Notes: generated from the letters alone by a model not told the origin. A DNA stretch of 64,000 nt from Kitasatospora phosalacinea (GCF_000717185.1 NZ_JNYE01000001.1:1-64000), one strand, 5' to 3'. Shown: positions 8,956-16,254, numbered from the stretch's first letter. Numbers and translations: made by a program.

Positions 8956-9297
8956 TCACGAAGTCCGGGTTCCGGGCCTCGTCCGCCGCCTGGCCGGGCG
9001 TCGCCCGGAGGCGCCGCCGTTTCCGGCCGGTGCCGGACGACGGCTGGGCGCGCGCCGGGCCTTCACCCGCTTGAGCTCGCCGACCCGGCGCGCCGACCGG
9101 CGGTTCGAGCGCAGCGACTTCGCGCTGACCTCCGACCTCTTCGCCGCCGGGATCTCAGCCCGCACACCCGTCGGCAGGGCCGCCCGGTCGGACCGGCCCT
9201 TGAGCACCTGCAACAGCCACTCGGACAGGGTGGCCACGACGAGCCACACCGCCTTCACCGCGGTCTCCTCGGACCACAGCAACTCCACGAACCGCAT
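8956..9297 (-). CDS. Small hypothetical protein with hydrophobic N-terminus and basic tail
   Basis: A 113-residue protein. The first 35 residues (MRFVELLWSEETAVKAVWLV) form an amphipathic or weakly hydrophobic helix. The rest is strongly basic (SLRSNRRSARRVGELKRVKARR). The start is well supported: GGAGG lies five bases before the ATG, and the longer frame upstream overlaps that site. Function unknown; the basic tail suggests nucleic-acid or membrane contact, which is inference. It lies 40 bases downstream of the P-loop gene on the same strand. Confidence 0.5.
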   Translation of the reverse strand: MRFVELLWSEETAVKAVWLVVATLSEWLLQVLKGRSDRAALPTGVRAEIPAAKRSEVSAKSLRSNRRSARRVGELKRVKARRAPSRRPAPAGNGGASGRRPARRRTRPGTRTS

Positions 9298-9337
9298 GCT
9301 TTCCTCCAGAACGATCAACTAGCTGGAGGGGTGGCGG

Positions 9338-10069
9338 TCAGGCAGCCAGGCTGACGGTCAGCCCACGGACGCCCACCCCGAAGCGCCCGGCTGCGCCGGG
9401 GCGTCCGGGTGCCCTGGGGATCAGGGGCGCTTGCAGGCGGGTGATGCCGCAGGCGATGGCCAGCGGCTGCGGGAGGTCTTCGGTTCCCGCCGGTGGGGCG
9501 GCGGGCGTATCCGGGCGCCAGGAGCGCCGGGCCGCCAGCTCGGCGGCGAGTTCGAAGCCGGAGTGGAGCCGTGCCAGCCTGCTGGAGTACGTCCCGGCGG
9601 CGAGGTTCCTGGGCTCCGGGCCGCCGGCTGCTGCTGGAGAGCTGTTGTGCAGCGCGGCTTCTTGGAGGCCGTGCCACAGGGATTCCCGGCCGTCTCCGGG
9701 CCCGCCTAGAGCGTCGTCCCACAGCTCGGCGTAGCTGGATGAGCGATGAGACCCATCGACCATCACCAGGTCGTAGATGTGAACCGCCGCGCGGATCACC
9801 CGAGCCATGGTGTTGCTCTTGCCGGAGCCCTGGGAGTGCCAGACGACGTGACGCGGGGCTGTCTCCCGTGCAGGCGGACGGCCGATCAGCCCGAACAGGC
9901 TTCGAGCCTGCATGGTCTTCAAGCTGCGCAGGTAGTCGGACTGCCGCCGGGCGTTCTCCCGGGCCTGAAGGTCACTCAAGGCCGATACGAACAACGGCTG
10001 CGGGTCCAAGCCGATCGGCGCGCCGACGTACGAGGGGGCGGTGATGCGCTCCAGCTCGATCGGCGTCAT
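9338..10069 (-). CDS. P-loop protein, possible translocase/restriction-motor fragment
   Basis: A 243-residue frame with a good Walker A motif (HVVWHSQGSGKSNTMARVI, GSGKS at 81-85) followed by IYDLVMVDGSHR. The VWH-QGSGKS context recalls the motor of type I restriction HsdR subunits; GSGKSNT is also common in HerA/FtsK translocases. No full ATPase core (Walker B, arginine finger) is evident, so this may be a degraded or truncated gene. The last 120 residues are Ala/Pro/Arg-rich and may not be genuine. No clear ribosome site precedes ATG 10069. Confidence 0.45.
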   Translation of the reverse strand: MTPIELERITAPSYVGAPIGLDPQPLFVSALSDLQARENARRQSDYLRSLKTMQARSLFGLIGRPPARETAPRHVVWHSQGSGKSNTMARVIRAAVHIYDLVMVDGSHRSSSYAELWDDALGGPGDGRESLWHGLQEAALHNSSPAAAGGPEPRNLAAGTYSSRLARLHSGFELAAELAARRSWRPDTPAAPPAGTEDLPQPLAIACGITRLQAPLIPRAPGRPGAAGRFGVGVRGLTVSLAA

Positions 10070-10167
10070 GGCCAACACGATAGCCCAACCGGGGCAGGAA
10101 ACTCGGAGCCGAGCGCCGGGCGTACCCGTGTGGGCGGTTGGGCTGGCTGCCGGGGGAGTTGAACGGG

Positions 10168-10195
10168 CTGGGCCCCGCCAGGTGGCGGGGCCCAG
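10168..10195. terminator. Inverted repeat, terminator-like
   Basis: Thirteen-base perfect arms (CTGGGCCCCGCCA and its complement) with a two-base centre. It lies upstream of the P-loop gene start in a 435-base stretch without a convincing gene (10070-10504). Which transcript it would affect is unclear. Confidence 0.4.
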
Positions 10196-10451
10196 TGAAG
10201 TGTTCAGCGGCGGGCCGGGTTCCAGCGAAGCCGCCCGGGGAGCAACGGCCGCGCCGGTCAGCGCCAGCTGGTCAGGACGTCCGGTTGCCTGGCCGAGTGC
10301 TGGTGCGGCTCCTGCGCCGGGACACGGGAAGCGTCGATCCGGCCAACACCTGAGCCTGGGGTGGCCGTTTCCAGGGAGCACCATCAGCGAGGGCCACGGC
10401 AGCAAGCGGCGGTATGGCCGGCTGATCGACCCGCCACCGCAGAAGCGAAGG

Positions 10452-10499
10452 CGAAAGGGCTGGGGCCCGCACCGAACGGTGCGGGCCCCAGCCCTTTCG
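10452..10499. terminator. Strong hairpin after the small leftward gene
   Basis: Twenty-two-base perfect arms (10452-10473 and 10478-10499) with loop GAAC. The stem base has A/T runs on both sides (CGAAAGGG and CCCTTTCG), so it could terminate in either direction. It begins six bases beyond the stop codon of the leftward gene at 10505-10735, which it most likely terminates. Confidence 0.75.
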
Positions 10500-10504
10500 T
10501 TCAC

Positions 10505-10735
10505 TCATTCCCGGGCGAGCGTTCCCCGGTCCCAGGAAGTCCACCTCTCGGCGACGGGCTCCTCCTCGCCCTCGCCCGAGGGCGGCCACTGAACAAGGAG
10601 AGCTCCGGGACGGACATCGAGGATCAGGCCGCGAAGGTACCGGCCCGTTCCGTCTCGGGTGGTGGAGAGCCAGTGCCGACCGATCCAGGCGGTCGGCGGC
10701 TGCTGGGCGTAGCGGTCGTAGGTGCTGTTCTGCAT
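10505..10735 (-). CDS. Small hypothetical element protein
   Basis: A 76-residue protein (MQNSTYDRYAQQPPTAWIGR...) with conserved-looking aromatic positions (WIGRHWLSTTRDGTGRYLRG) and an acidic Glu-rich segment (EGEEEP) near residue 55. The start is supported by AGGAG six bases upstream, and the stop by an immediately following strong hairpin. It may be a small beta-barrel fold, but no family is recognised. Confidence 0.55.
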   Translation of the reverse strand: MQNSTYDRYAQQPPTAWIGRHWLSTTRDGTGRYLRGLILDVRPGALLVQWPPSGEGEEEPVAERWTSWDRGTLARE

Positions 10736-10876
10736 TGTGGGCTCCTGCGGTGATGGCGGTCGGGCCGTGTCGTCGGGGGCGGGCAGTCTCCGATCACGGC
10801 GGCCTGGGCGTCGGCCCCCCGCTGCCACGTCCCGGCGCTCGGGACGGGGAGAGGCTGTTCGCACTCCGCCTGCCGG

Positions 10877-11107
10877 TCATCGCGCGTCCCCGTTCCAGCT
10901 GCGCCGATCGCGCACCAGCCCGGTCTTGGCCCACAGCCGGACATCCGCTGGCCGGTAGTGGCGGACTCCGTCTCCCGCCTCGGTGTACTTCGGGCCGGTG
11001 CCCACCGTGCTGAGCTCACGAAGGTCTCCCGCCGAGAGCCGGAGGTAGGAAGCCGCCGCCTCGACGGACCACCAGGGGCGCAGGAACGCCTTGCTCTGCC
11101 GTTTCAT
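10877..11107 (-). CDS. Excisionase/AlpA-like HTH protein 2
   Basis: A 76-residue protein with a winged-HTH-like core (WWSVEAAASYLRLSAGDLREL, then GPKYTEAGDGVRHYRPADVRLW). This is the arrangement seen in AlpA/Xis-type DNA-binding proteins, where a helix pair is followed by a beta hairpin and an aromatic YxxxDVxxW segment. Its ATG overlaps the stop of the upstream HTH gene (ATGA), so the two are almost certainly co-translated. Probable role: excision directionality or activation of transfer genes; which of the two performs it cannot be told. Confidence 0.65.
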   Translation of the reverse strand: MKRQSKAFLRPWWSVEAAASYLRLSAGDLRELSTVGTGPKYTEAGDGVRHYRPADVRLWAKTGLVRDRRSWNGDAR

Positions 11108-11298
11108 CGGGCGCTCCCCATGTCGGAGGAGCGCGCTTCGAGCCACTGCTGGACGTCGCTCGGGTGATAGCGCCGGTGTCGGCCGACCTTGAAGGAGCGC
11201 GGTCCGGTGCCCCTCCAGTTCATCTGGTAGATCGACTGCACCGGCACGCCGAGGTACTCGGCCAGCTCTCGTAGGGTCCACAACCGGTCTGTGCTCAT
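11104..11298 (-). CDS. Excisionase/AlpA-like HTH protein 1
   Basis: A 64-residue MerR-superfamily HTH protein with the classic small-excisionase pattern: LWTLRELAEYLGVPVQSIYQ, then GPRSFKVGRHRRYHPSDVQQWL. Small proteins of this type act as Xis or as replication/transfer activators in actinomycete elements. The start is taken at ATG 11298; GTG 11304 is possible and neither has a strong ribosome site. It is the first gene of a coupled pair whose promoter region carries the TTGTCG-N3-CGACAA operator array. Confidence 0.75.
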   Translation of the reverse strand: MSTDRLWTLRELAEYLGVPVQSIYQMNWRGTGPRSFKVGRHRRYHPSDVQQWLEARSSDMGSAR

Positions 11299-11363
11299 GG
11301 GCACTCACATCCATCTCGTTCGTCATTTCGACAAATCTGCTTGTCGTTCGAACAACCGAGATC

Positions 11364-11393
11364 AGCATCAGATGACCGCTCCTTGCTTGTCAA
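11364..11393 (-). promoter_or_regulatory. Candidate promoter of the excisionase-like operon
   Basis: On the minus strand, TTGACA (11388-11393) precedes GATGCT (11364-11369) by 18 bases. The -35 box lies inside one operator and the predicted transcript start, near 11357, is next to another. Confidence 0.45.
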
Positions 11394-11507
11394 GACGACA
11401 TATGAAATTGTCGAAACGACAAACATGCAGGCAGTTGGCTCGATTGGCCTTCGAGATGACAGCAGAAGCCATGCCGAATCGACATGCGATGCGCGAGCGC
11501 TTGTCGA

Positions 11508-11536
11508 TTGCACAAGCGAGAGATGATGAGTAGAGT
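11508..11536 (+). promoter_or_regulatory. Promoter of the XRE repressor gene
   Basis: TTGCAC at 11508-11513 and TAGAGT at 11531-11536 with a 17-base spacer closely match the housekeeping sigma consensus. One operator (11501-11515) covers the -35 box and another (11536-11550) covers the start point, as expected for autorepression. Confidence 0.65.
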
Positions 11537-11563
11537 TGCCGATACGACAAGCAGGGAGGCCAG

Positions 11564-12175
11564 ATGTCGAGCGGCTCCGGCAAAGCTCCATCGACGTTGT
11601 CGGTGAGCGATGCGGTGGCGATGCGGGTCCGGGAGGCTCGCGCTCGCCGTGGCTGGACCACCAAGCAGACGGCCGAGGCGTGCGCGGCGGCTGGCGTGAA
11701 GACGCTGACGGCCGCCACCCTCGCCAACATCGAGACGGGGCGCCGGGGGCCAGACGGCGCACGGCGGCGCGAGATTTCGGTAGACGAACTCGCGGCGCTC
11801 GCCGCGGTGCTGGACCTCTCCCCGATGCACCTGCTCGGCCTGCCCGACAATGCCGAGCCGGGCACAAAGATCCGGATTACTCCGGGTCTGGCCTTCGACG
11901 ACGGGGCACTGCTCCTGGACTGGTTCCGCGGGCAGCGACCGCTGCCTGGTACTGACGCCAGGCAGTTCTACTCGGCGGCCCTCCAGCGGATGCCAGCCGA
12001 GGACGGACAGAAGGCCATCGCCGACCTCACCAGGTCCGTGCTGGAAGAACGGGCCGCTCAGCTCGCCGCATCCGTCAACTCGACGATGGCGCGAGTCCAG
12101 GAAGCGATCCGGGCCGGCGCCACCGAAGAGGAGATCGCTGCGCTGTTCCAGCCGGGCCCCGCAGATCCGAAGTAG
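11564..12175 (+). CDS. XRE-family repressor of the element
   Basis: A 203-residue protein with an N-terminal Cro/CI-type HTH (about residues 9-60: VAMRVREARARRGWTTKQTA, LTAATLANIETGRRG). A longer helical C-terminal region (about 110-195) probably dimerises. An AGGGAGG site lies just before the ATG. It is transcribed divergently from the excisionase-like pair, with operator dyads over both promoters, so it probably represses both. No Ser-Lys autoprotease motif of LexA/CI type is visible, so derepression would need another signal or an anti-repressor. Confidence 0.8.
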   Translation: MSSGSGKAPSTLSVSDAVAMRVREARARRGWTTKQTAEACAAAGVKTLTAATLANIETGRRGPDGARRREISVDELAALAAVLDLSPMHLLGLPDNAEPGTKIRITPGLAFDDGALLLDWFRGQRPLPGTDARQFYSAALQRMPAEDGQKAIADLTRSVLEERAAQLAASVNSTMARVQEAIRAGATEEEIAALFQPGPADPK

Positions 12176-12312
12176 CACCAGCCACACCCCGGTGTCTCGC
12201 CCCGCGCGACGCCGACCCCCAGGTACCCGATCGCGAGTTCAGACGATCTCGCACACGCACGGGCAGAGAAGAGGAACGCTCATGACAGGTTCATATCAAT
12301 TGAGGATGTCTC

Positions 12313-12840
12313 ATGTTCCACGTACGAATCGAGGACCGCGGTAATCACGCGGACTACCGAGCTGCCGCCGACCGTGCCCGCACTGCCGGCCGCACCCCAC
12401 CGGCCCGTTACCGCGTTCGTTGGCGCGATGAATCCGGCCGGTCCCGCAGCCTGAGCCTGCCGACCCGCCGACTGGCCAGCGCCGCCGCCGACAGCCTCAG
12501 CCGGGACTCCTGTCCTCTGACCCTCAGCGGCCTGGTCGACCTCTGGTCCGCCACGACGCCGGCCACCACCCAGCAGTCCGGACCACCACCACGACCGGCC
12601 CGTCGGCCGCTCGATCTCCACGTCCTTCCGCGCCTCGGAACGAAACCTGCCATCGCGATCACCAGGACGGACATCGAGCAGCTGATGCAGGCCCTCTTCG
12701 CCGAAGGCCGACTGAGCGCCGCCACGATCAACCGGACCCTCGCAACCTTGAAGCGAGCCCTGGAGTTCGGCATTCAGCGCCAGCACCTTCCGCGCAATCC
12801 TGCGCTCGGTCTGCGCCCGGTCCCACGGCCAGCAGTCTGA
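12313..12840 (+). pseudogene. Truncated tyrosine-recombinase paralogue lacking the catalytic domain
   Basis: A 175-residue frame that aligns by eye with the N-terminal half of the integrase at 13011: shared IEDR-NH--Y-AA opening, PP-R-RVRW-D-SG, then DLHV-PR-GT, LSAATI and NPA. It stops exactly where the catalytic domain should begin, so R, HxxR, H and Tyr are all absent. The middle is degenerate. A GAGG ribosome site lies seven bases before the ATG, so it may still be made and could bind att DNA without cutting. Codon GC is higher than in the full integrase. Called a pseudogene; a functional decoy is the alternative. Confidence 0.7.
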
Positions 12841-13010
12841 CCGGCAGCGCACCGCCCCGACCCCCTCCGCGCTCGCCCGCAGCCGCGAACGCCCGTGCGG
12901 AATCCCGATACACCATGAGACCCGATGCGCGAGAGAAAACGTGCACCCTACCGGGCAGAAAGAAGGAGTGAATATAAATATGGACACAGCAACTAAGATC
13001 CAGGTGATTT

Positions 13011-14261
13011 ATGTCTCGCGTATGGATAGAAGACCGAATTAACCACTCCTCATACAAAGCGGCTGTCAGGAAGGCCAAGTCCACTGGCCGTAAGCCCCCT
13101 GGGCGCTTCCGTGTTCGCTGGCACGACCCGAGCGGCAAGGAGAGGATGGCCACTGTCCTCCGGAAGGTAGACGCCGAAGCCAAGCGCACCGAGATCGAAA
13201 GCTCACTGGGTCTCGGTACCTATCGAGACCCGCGAGCTGGGCGGATCAAGATGGAGGAGATCGCCGAATCGTGGATTTCCTCAAAGGTTGACCTCCGAGG
13301 ATCGAGCCGTGATCGGTACCGGGGAATCCTGGACCTCCACGTCATTCCTCGGTGGGGCACGACAGCAGTTGCCGATGTGCAGCACGATGACATCGTAACT
13401 TGGCTCGGAAAAATCATGTCTGATTCCGTTGAAGCAGGATCGCCGCTCAGTGCAGCAACCATCAGGAAGATCTGGGTTGTAATCAAAGGCGTACTGGGAT
13501 TCGCCGTACGCAGCAAGAAAATTGCATACAATCCGGCCATTGATGTGCCACTTCCCCGATACACCCCGTCTGAGCACGTATATCTGACTGACGTTCAGAT
13601 AGAAGCCCTCGCAGAAGCTTGCGGCCAGTTCCGAACACTGATCCTCTTCCTGGCTTACACCGGCGTCCGGTGGGGTGAGGCAACCGCCATCCAGATCAAA
13701 AACGTCAACCTGAAAACCAGGCGGGTTCGAATCTCTCAGGCTTGGGGTTCGGACAAGGGGAAGCCTCACCTCGAAGACAGCCCCAAGAACCACGAGCGAA
13801 GGTCAGTCCCGATCCCCGCGTTCCTCGCGAAGGAGCTGGAGATTTTCATCGGGAGCAAGGGGGCGGAGAACTTCCTTTTCACGGCTCCCCGCGGGGGAAT
13901 ACTACTGAACCCGAATTTCACTCGCCGGTATTTCAAGGCAGCCCTGGTCACGGCTGGGCTTGACAAGATGGGCGTCACCCCACACAAGTTGCGCCACACT
14001 GCTGCATCGCTGGCGATTGCAAGTGGTGCAGACGTGAAAGTGGTTCAGACCATGCTCGGCCACAAGACTGCCACTCTCACCTTGGACACGTACGGTCACC
14101 TCTGGCCCGACCGCTTGGACGAGGTTTCCGACCGCCTTGACGCCCAGCGGACCAAGGCGCTGGCGAAGGCCAGGCAGAAGGCGGAGAAGGCGGCGCGGAA
14201 GGCTCGGCAGCTCGCAGAGCAGCTGGCCGCTCTGGAGGCTGGCGGGCACGCTGCGGCCTGA
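13011..14261 (+). CDS. Site-specific tyrosine recombinase (integrase)
   Basis: A 416-residue phage-type integrase. An N-terminal arm-binding region (1-80) is followed by a SAM-like core-binding domain (about 82-180) and a catalytic domain (about 190-375). Catalytic residues are Arg220 (TGVRWGE), probable Lys259, His325 and Arg328 (HKLRH), His351 (LGHKT) and nucleophile Tyr361 (DTYGHL). The C-terminus is a charged Ala/Lys/Arg coiled coil. An AGGTGA site precedes the ATG. It points at the tRNA-Val 3' end 79 bases away, as expected for int next to att. The coding sequence is visibly AT-richer than its neighbours, a sign of transfer. Confidence 0.95.
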   Translation: MSRVWIEDRINHSSYKAAVRKAKSTGRKPPGRFRVRWHDPSGKERMATVLRKVDAEAKRTEIESSLGLGTYRDPRAGRIKMEEIAESWISSKVDLRGSSRDRYRGILDLHVIPRWGTTAVADVQHDDIVTWLGKIMSDSVEAGSPLSAATIRKIWVVIKGVLGFAVRSKKIAYNPAIDVPLPRYTPSEHVYLTDVQIEALAEACGQFRTLILFLAYTGVRWGEATAIQIKNVNLKTRRVRISQAWGSDKGKPHLEDSPKNHERRSVPIPAFLAKELEIFIGSKGAENFLFTAPRGGILLNPNFTRRYFKAALVTAGLDKMGVTPHKLRHTAASLAIASGADVKVVQTMLGHKTATLTLDTYGHLWPDRLDEVSDRLDAQRTKALAKARQKAEKAARKARQLAEQLAALEAGGHAAA

Positions 14262-14289
14262 CCCGTGCTAAATCCGTGCTGCAACGTCG

Positions 14290-14322
14290 GAGGCCCCTCT
14301 GCCGGAAGGGTGGAGGGGCCTC
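14290..14322. terminator. Hairpin between integrase and tRNA-Val
   Basis: Ten-base perfect arms GAGGCCCCTC (14290-14299) and GAGGGGCCTC (14313-14322) with a 13-base loop. It lies between the convergent integrase and tRNA genes and can terminate either. Confidence 0.65.
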
Positions 14323-14340
14323 TGACCTGCATCTTTAGGG

Positions 14341-14412
14341 TGGGCGCAGACGGTTTCGAACCGCCGACATCCGCCTTGTAAGGGCGGCGCTCTACCACTG
14401 AGCTATGCGCCC
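14341..14412 (-). tRNA. tRNA-Val (anticodon TAC)
   Basis: The minus strand folds as a full cloverleaf. Acceptor arms are GGGCGCA and TGCGCCC with discriminator A. The D arm contains AGTGGTAGA. The anticodon stem CCGCC/GGCGG encloses loop CTTACAA with anticodon TAC, and the T loop is TTCGAAA. The 3' CCA is not fully encoded (ACCC follows). The 3' end faces the integrase, so this is the attachment gene of the element and its 3' half probably contains the attR core. Confidence 0.95.
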
Positions 14413-14589
14413 TCGCCGCAGTGGACCGGCGCGGCCGGTCACACGACGAGTGGACAGACTACCCGGTCCGGAGGGTGCTGCGCCGCCCCGTCCGGTGGGG
14501 GAGACGGACGGGGGGTGCCGGGCGGGGCGGGTGATCGGCAAGAATGGCGGGGAGCAGGCGCAGGACGGATACGGAGCAGGGAGCGCGCG

Positions 14590-15840
14590 GTGAGCGGTGG
14601 CGGTGGTCGGGGCGGCTGGTGGGGCGGCGGCCGTCGGGACGGCGCGCGCGCGGACGCCAGGGCGGCCCGGGAGGCTGCCCAGGAGTCGTTCTACGAGCTG
14701 GACTCGGCCCAGCGCGACGCGCTGCTCGCGGTGGAGACCGTGAAGTCCGCGGGCGACCCCGCCACCGCCCGCCGGGTGGAGCAGGAGTTCGCGGAGCTGA
14801 CCGCCCGGATCGACCAGGTCACCGTCGCGTACCTGGGCGCGCTGGACTCCGTCGACCTGGAGTCCGCGGAGGCCGACCCGGGGACGGTCTCCCGGGCCAG
14901 GCAGCAGCTCGACCAGGCCAAGCGCGACCTGGACGCCAAGCGTGCCGAGCTCGGCGCCTTCGTCGGCCGCCTGCAGCCGGTCCTCGACCGCGCCGAGGCC
15001 CAGCTGATCCGGGTCACGCCCGCCGTCGAGCGGGCCAAGCAGGCGCTGCTCGCGGCCACCACCGCCCTGGAGCAGGCGCGCGGCGCGGGGCTGCGCGCGG
15101 ACGACCTGGCGACCCGGCTGGCCGAGCTCGCGCCCGAGCTGACCCGGCTGAACCAGGGCGTCTCGCAGCACGGCGTCCCCGCCACCCTGCAGCGCGCCGA
15201 GGACGTCGCCCGGCGGGCCGAGGACGTCCGGGCCGAGGCCGTGCAGCTCCCGGAGCGGGCCGCGGAGATCGACCGCCGGGTCGCCTCGCTGCGCACCCGC
15301 ATCGACGCCCTGGAGAACCGGGCCCACACCGTCGACCCGGCGCTCAGCGAGCTGCGCCGCCGGTTCTCGACCGCCTGCTGGCAGGACCTCCAGCAGGTGC
15401 CCGCGCAGACCGCCGACGCCGTCCGGACCGCCCGCGTCAAGCTGACCGAGGCGGCCCGGGCCCGCGACGAGCAGCGCTGGGCGGACGCGACGGCGGCGAT
15501 CGGCACCGTGCGCGCGCTGCTGGACACCGCGGGGGGTTCGGTGACCGCGGTCAACGAGCGGCTGCAGCAGCTCAACGAGGTGCAGCACGACCCGCACCGG
15601 GAGATCGAGCGCGCCCGGTTCGCGATCCGCGACGCCCAGCGCCTGGCGATGACCGGGCGGCAGGCCCCCGATCCGCGCCACGCCGGGCCGCTCGACGCCG
15701 CGGTGGGCCGCCTGGACCGGGCCGTCGCCACGCTGGAGGAGTCCGGTCGGCACCCCGACTACTGGCGCTTCCTGACCGAGCTCGCCGCCGTCCGGGAGAC
15801 CGCGGCCGAAGTGGTCACGATGATCCGCGGCCCGCGCTGA
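14590..15840 (+). CDS. Long coiled-coil protein of the Ter neighbourhood
   Basis: A 416-residue soluble protein made almost wholly of Ala/Glu/Arg/Leu heptad-like helices after a short Gly-rich start (SGGGGRGGWWGGGRRDG). No signal peptide, membrane span or enzyme motif is visible. PspA/IM30-like or structural roles are conceivable but no diagnostic motif was found. The GTG start is preferred because AGGGAG lies seven bases upstream; an earlier ATG would add an unlikely Arg/Gly leader. It is the first chromosomal gene right of the tRNA and reads towards the Ter-type cluster. Confidence 0.75.
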   Translation: MSGGGGRGGWWGGGRRDGARADARAAREAAQESFYELDSAQRDALLAVETVKSAGDPATARRVEQEFAELTARIDQVTVAYLGALDSVDLESAEADPGTVSRARQQLDQAKRDLDAKRAELGAFVGRLQPVLDRAEAQLIRVTPAVERAKQALLAATTALEQARGAGLRADDLATRLAELAPELTRLNQGVSQHGVPATLQRAEDVARRAEDVRAEAVQLPERAAEIDRRVASLRTRIDALENRAHTVDPALSELRRRFSTACWQDLQQVPAQTADAVRTARVKLTEAARARDEQRWADATAAIGTVRALLDTAGGSVTAVNERLQQLNEVQHDPHREIERARFAIRDAQRLAMTGRQAPDPRHAGPLDAAVGRLDRAVATLEESGRHPDYWRFLTELAAVRETAAEVVTMIRGPR

Positions 15841-15862
15841 GCAGCTGGGCAGTCGCCCCGCC

Positions 15863-15933
15863 GACGTAGCCGCCCGCCCAACAACCGCCCCGCTGACGTA
15901 GCCGCCCCGCCGGGCAGTCGCCCGCTGACGTAG
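15863..15933. repeat. Three-copy degenerate repeat with 32-base period
   Basis: The core GACGTAG(C/T)CGCC occurs at 15863, 15895 and 15927, spaced exactly 32 bases, embedded in CCCGC(C/T) context. It lies just upstream of the FmdB-like gene promoter. Confidence 0.65.
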
Positions 15934-15972
15934 TCGCCCGCCGGGCGGCCCCTGCTGGGTAGGCTGCCCGGT

Positions 15973-16209
15973 ATGCCTCGCTACGACTTCCGCTGCCGCT
16001 CCTGCGGCGCCACCTTCGAGCTCAACCGCCCGATGGCCCGGGCCAACGACCCGGCCACCTGCCCCGAGGGGCACCCCGACACCGTCAAGCTGCTCTCCAC
16101 CGTCGCCGTCACCGGCACCGGCACCGGCGCGAAGGCCTCCGCGGCCCCGGCCGCCGGTGGCGGTGGCGGTGGCGGTGGCGGTTGCTGCGGCGGGGGCTGC
16201 TGCGGCTGA
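15973..16209 (+). CDS. FmdB-type zinc-ribbon protein with Gly/Cys tail
   Basis: A 78-residue protein. An FmdB/CxxC_CxxC ribbon (PRYDFRCRSCGATFEL, then ATCPEGH) forms a four-ligand metal site. A Thr/Ala linker and a striking tail of nine Gly plus CCGGGCCG (four Cys) follow. FmdB-like proteins are small regulators or accessory factors of uncertain role. The ATG lies seven bases after a TAGGCT -10 box (15960-15965) with no ribosome site, indicating a leaderless transcript. Confidence 0.82.
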   Translation: MPRYDFRCRSCGATFELNRPMARANDPATCPEGHPDTVKLLSTVAVTGTGTGAKASAAPAAGGGGGGGGGCCGGGCCG

Positions 16210-16254
16210 CACCGGGTACGCGGGCGCGGGGGCGCGCGGGCCCGGGGCCCCGCG

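Larger units (their letters stand above)
11320..11550. promoter_or_regulatory. Array of seven TTGTCG-N3-CGACAA operators
   Basis: Seven dyads fit TTGTCG-N3-CGACAA at 11320-11334, 11341-11355, 11387-11401, 11408-11422 (perfect), 11471-11485, 11501-11515 and 11536-11550. The outer copies have one to four mismatches. Two pairs are spaced exactly 21 bases centre to centre, so they face the same side of the helix. The array covers the divergent promoters of the excisionase-like operon and the XRE gene. The XRE protein encoded at 11564 is the likely ligand (inference). Confidence 0.75.
1..14340. mobile_element. Right part of an integrative and conjugative element in tRNA-Val
   Basis: Seen: a leftward set of conjugation-type genes (31-6066), a secreted wall hydrolase, two excisionase-like HTH genes, an XRE repressor and a tyrosine recombinase whose 3' end lies 79 bases from the 3' end of an intact tRNA-Val gene. 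Known: actinomycete elements commonly insert at tRNA 3' ends and restore the tRNA with their own copy of the attachment core. Inferred: the right attachment site lies within or next to 14341-14412. The left end, relaxase, coupling protein and any replication gene lie outside the window, so element type and size cannot be stated. No Rep-type initiator is visible. The integrase stretch is visibly less GC-rich than the chromosome to its right. Confidence 0.85.

Noticed and set aside
12980..13042. A 20-codon frame with AAGGAG upstream overlapping the integrase start
   Set aside because: It overlaps int out of frame, lies in an AT-rich promoter-like stretch, and nothing besides the ribosome site supports it.
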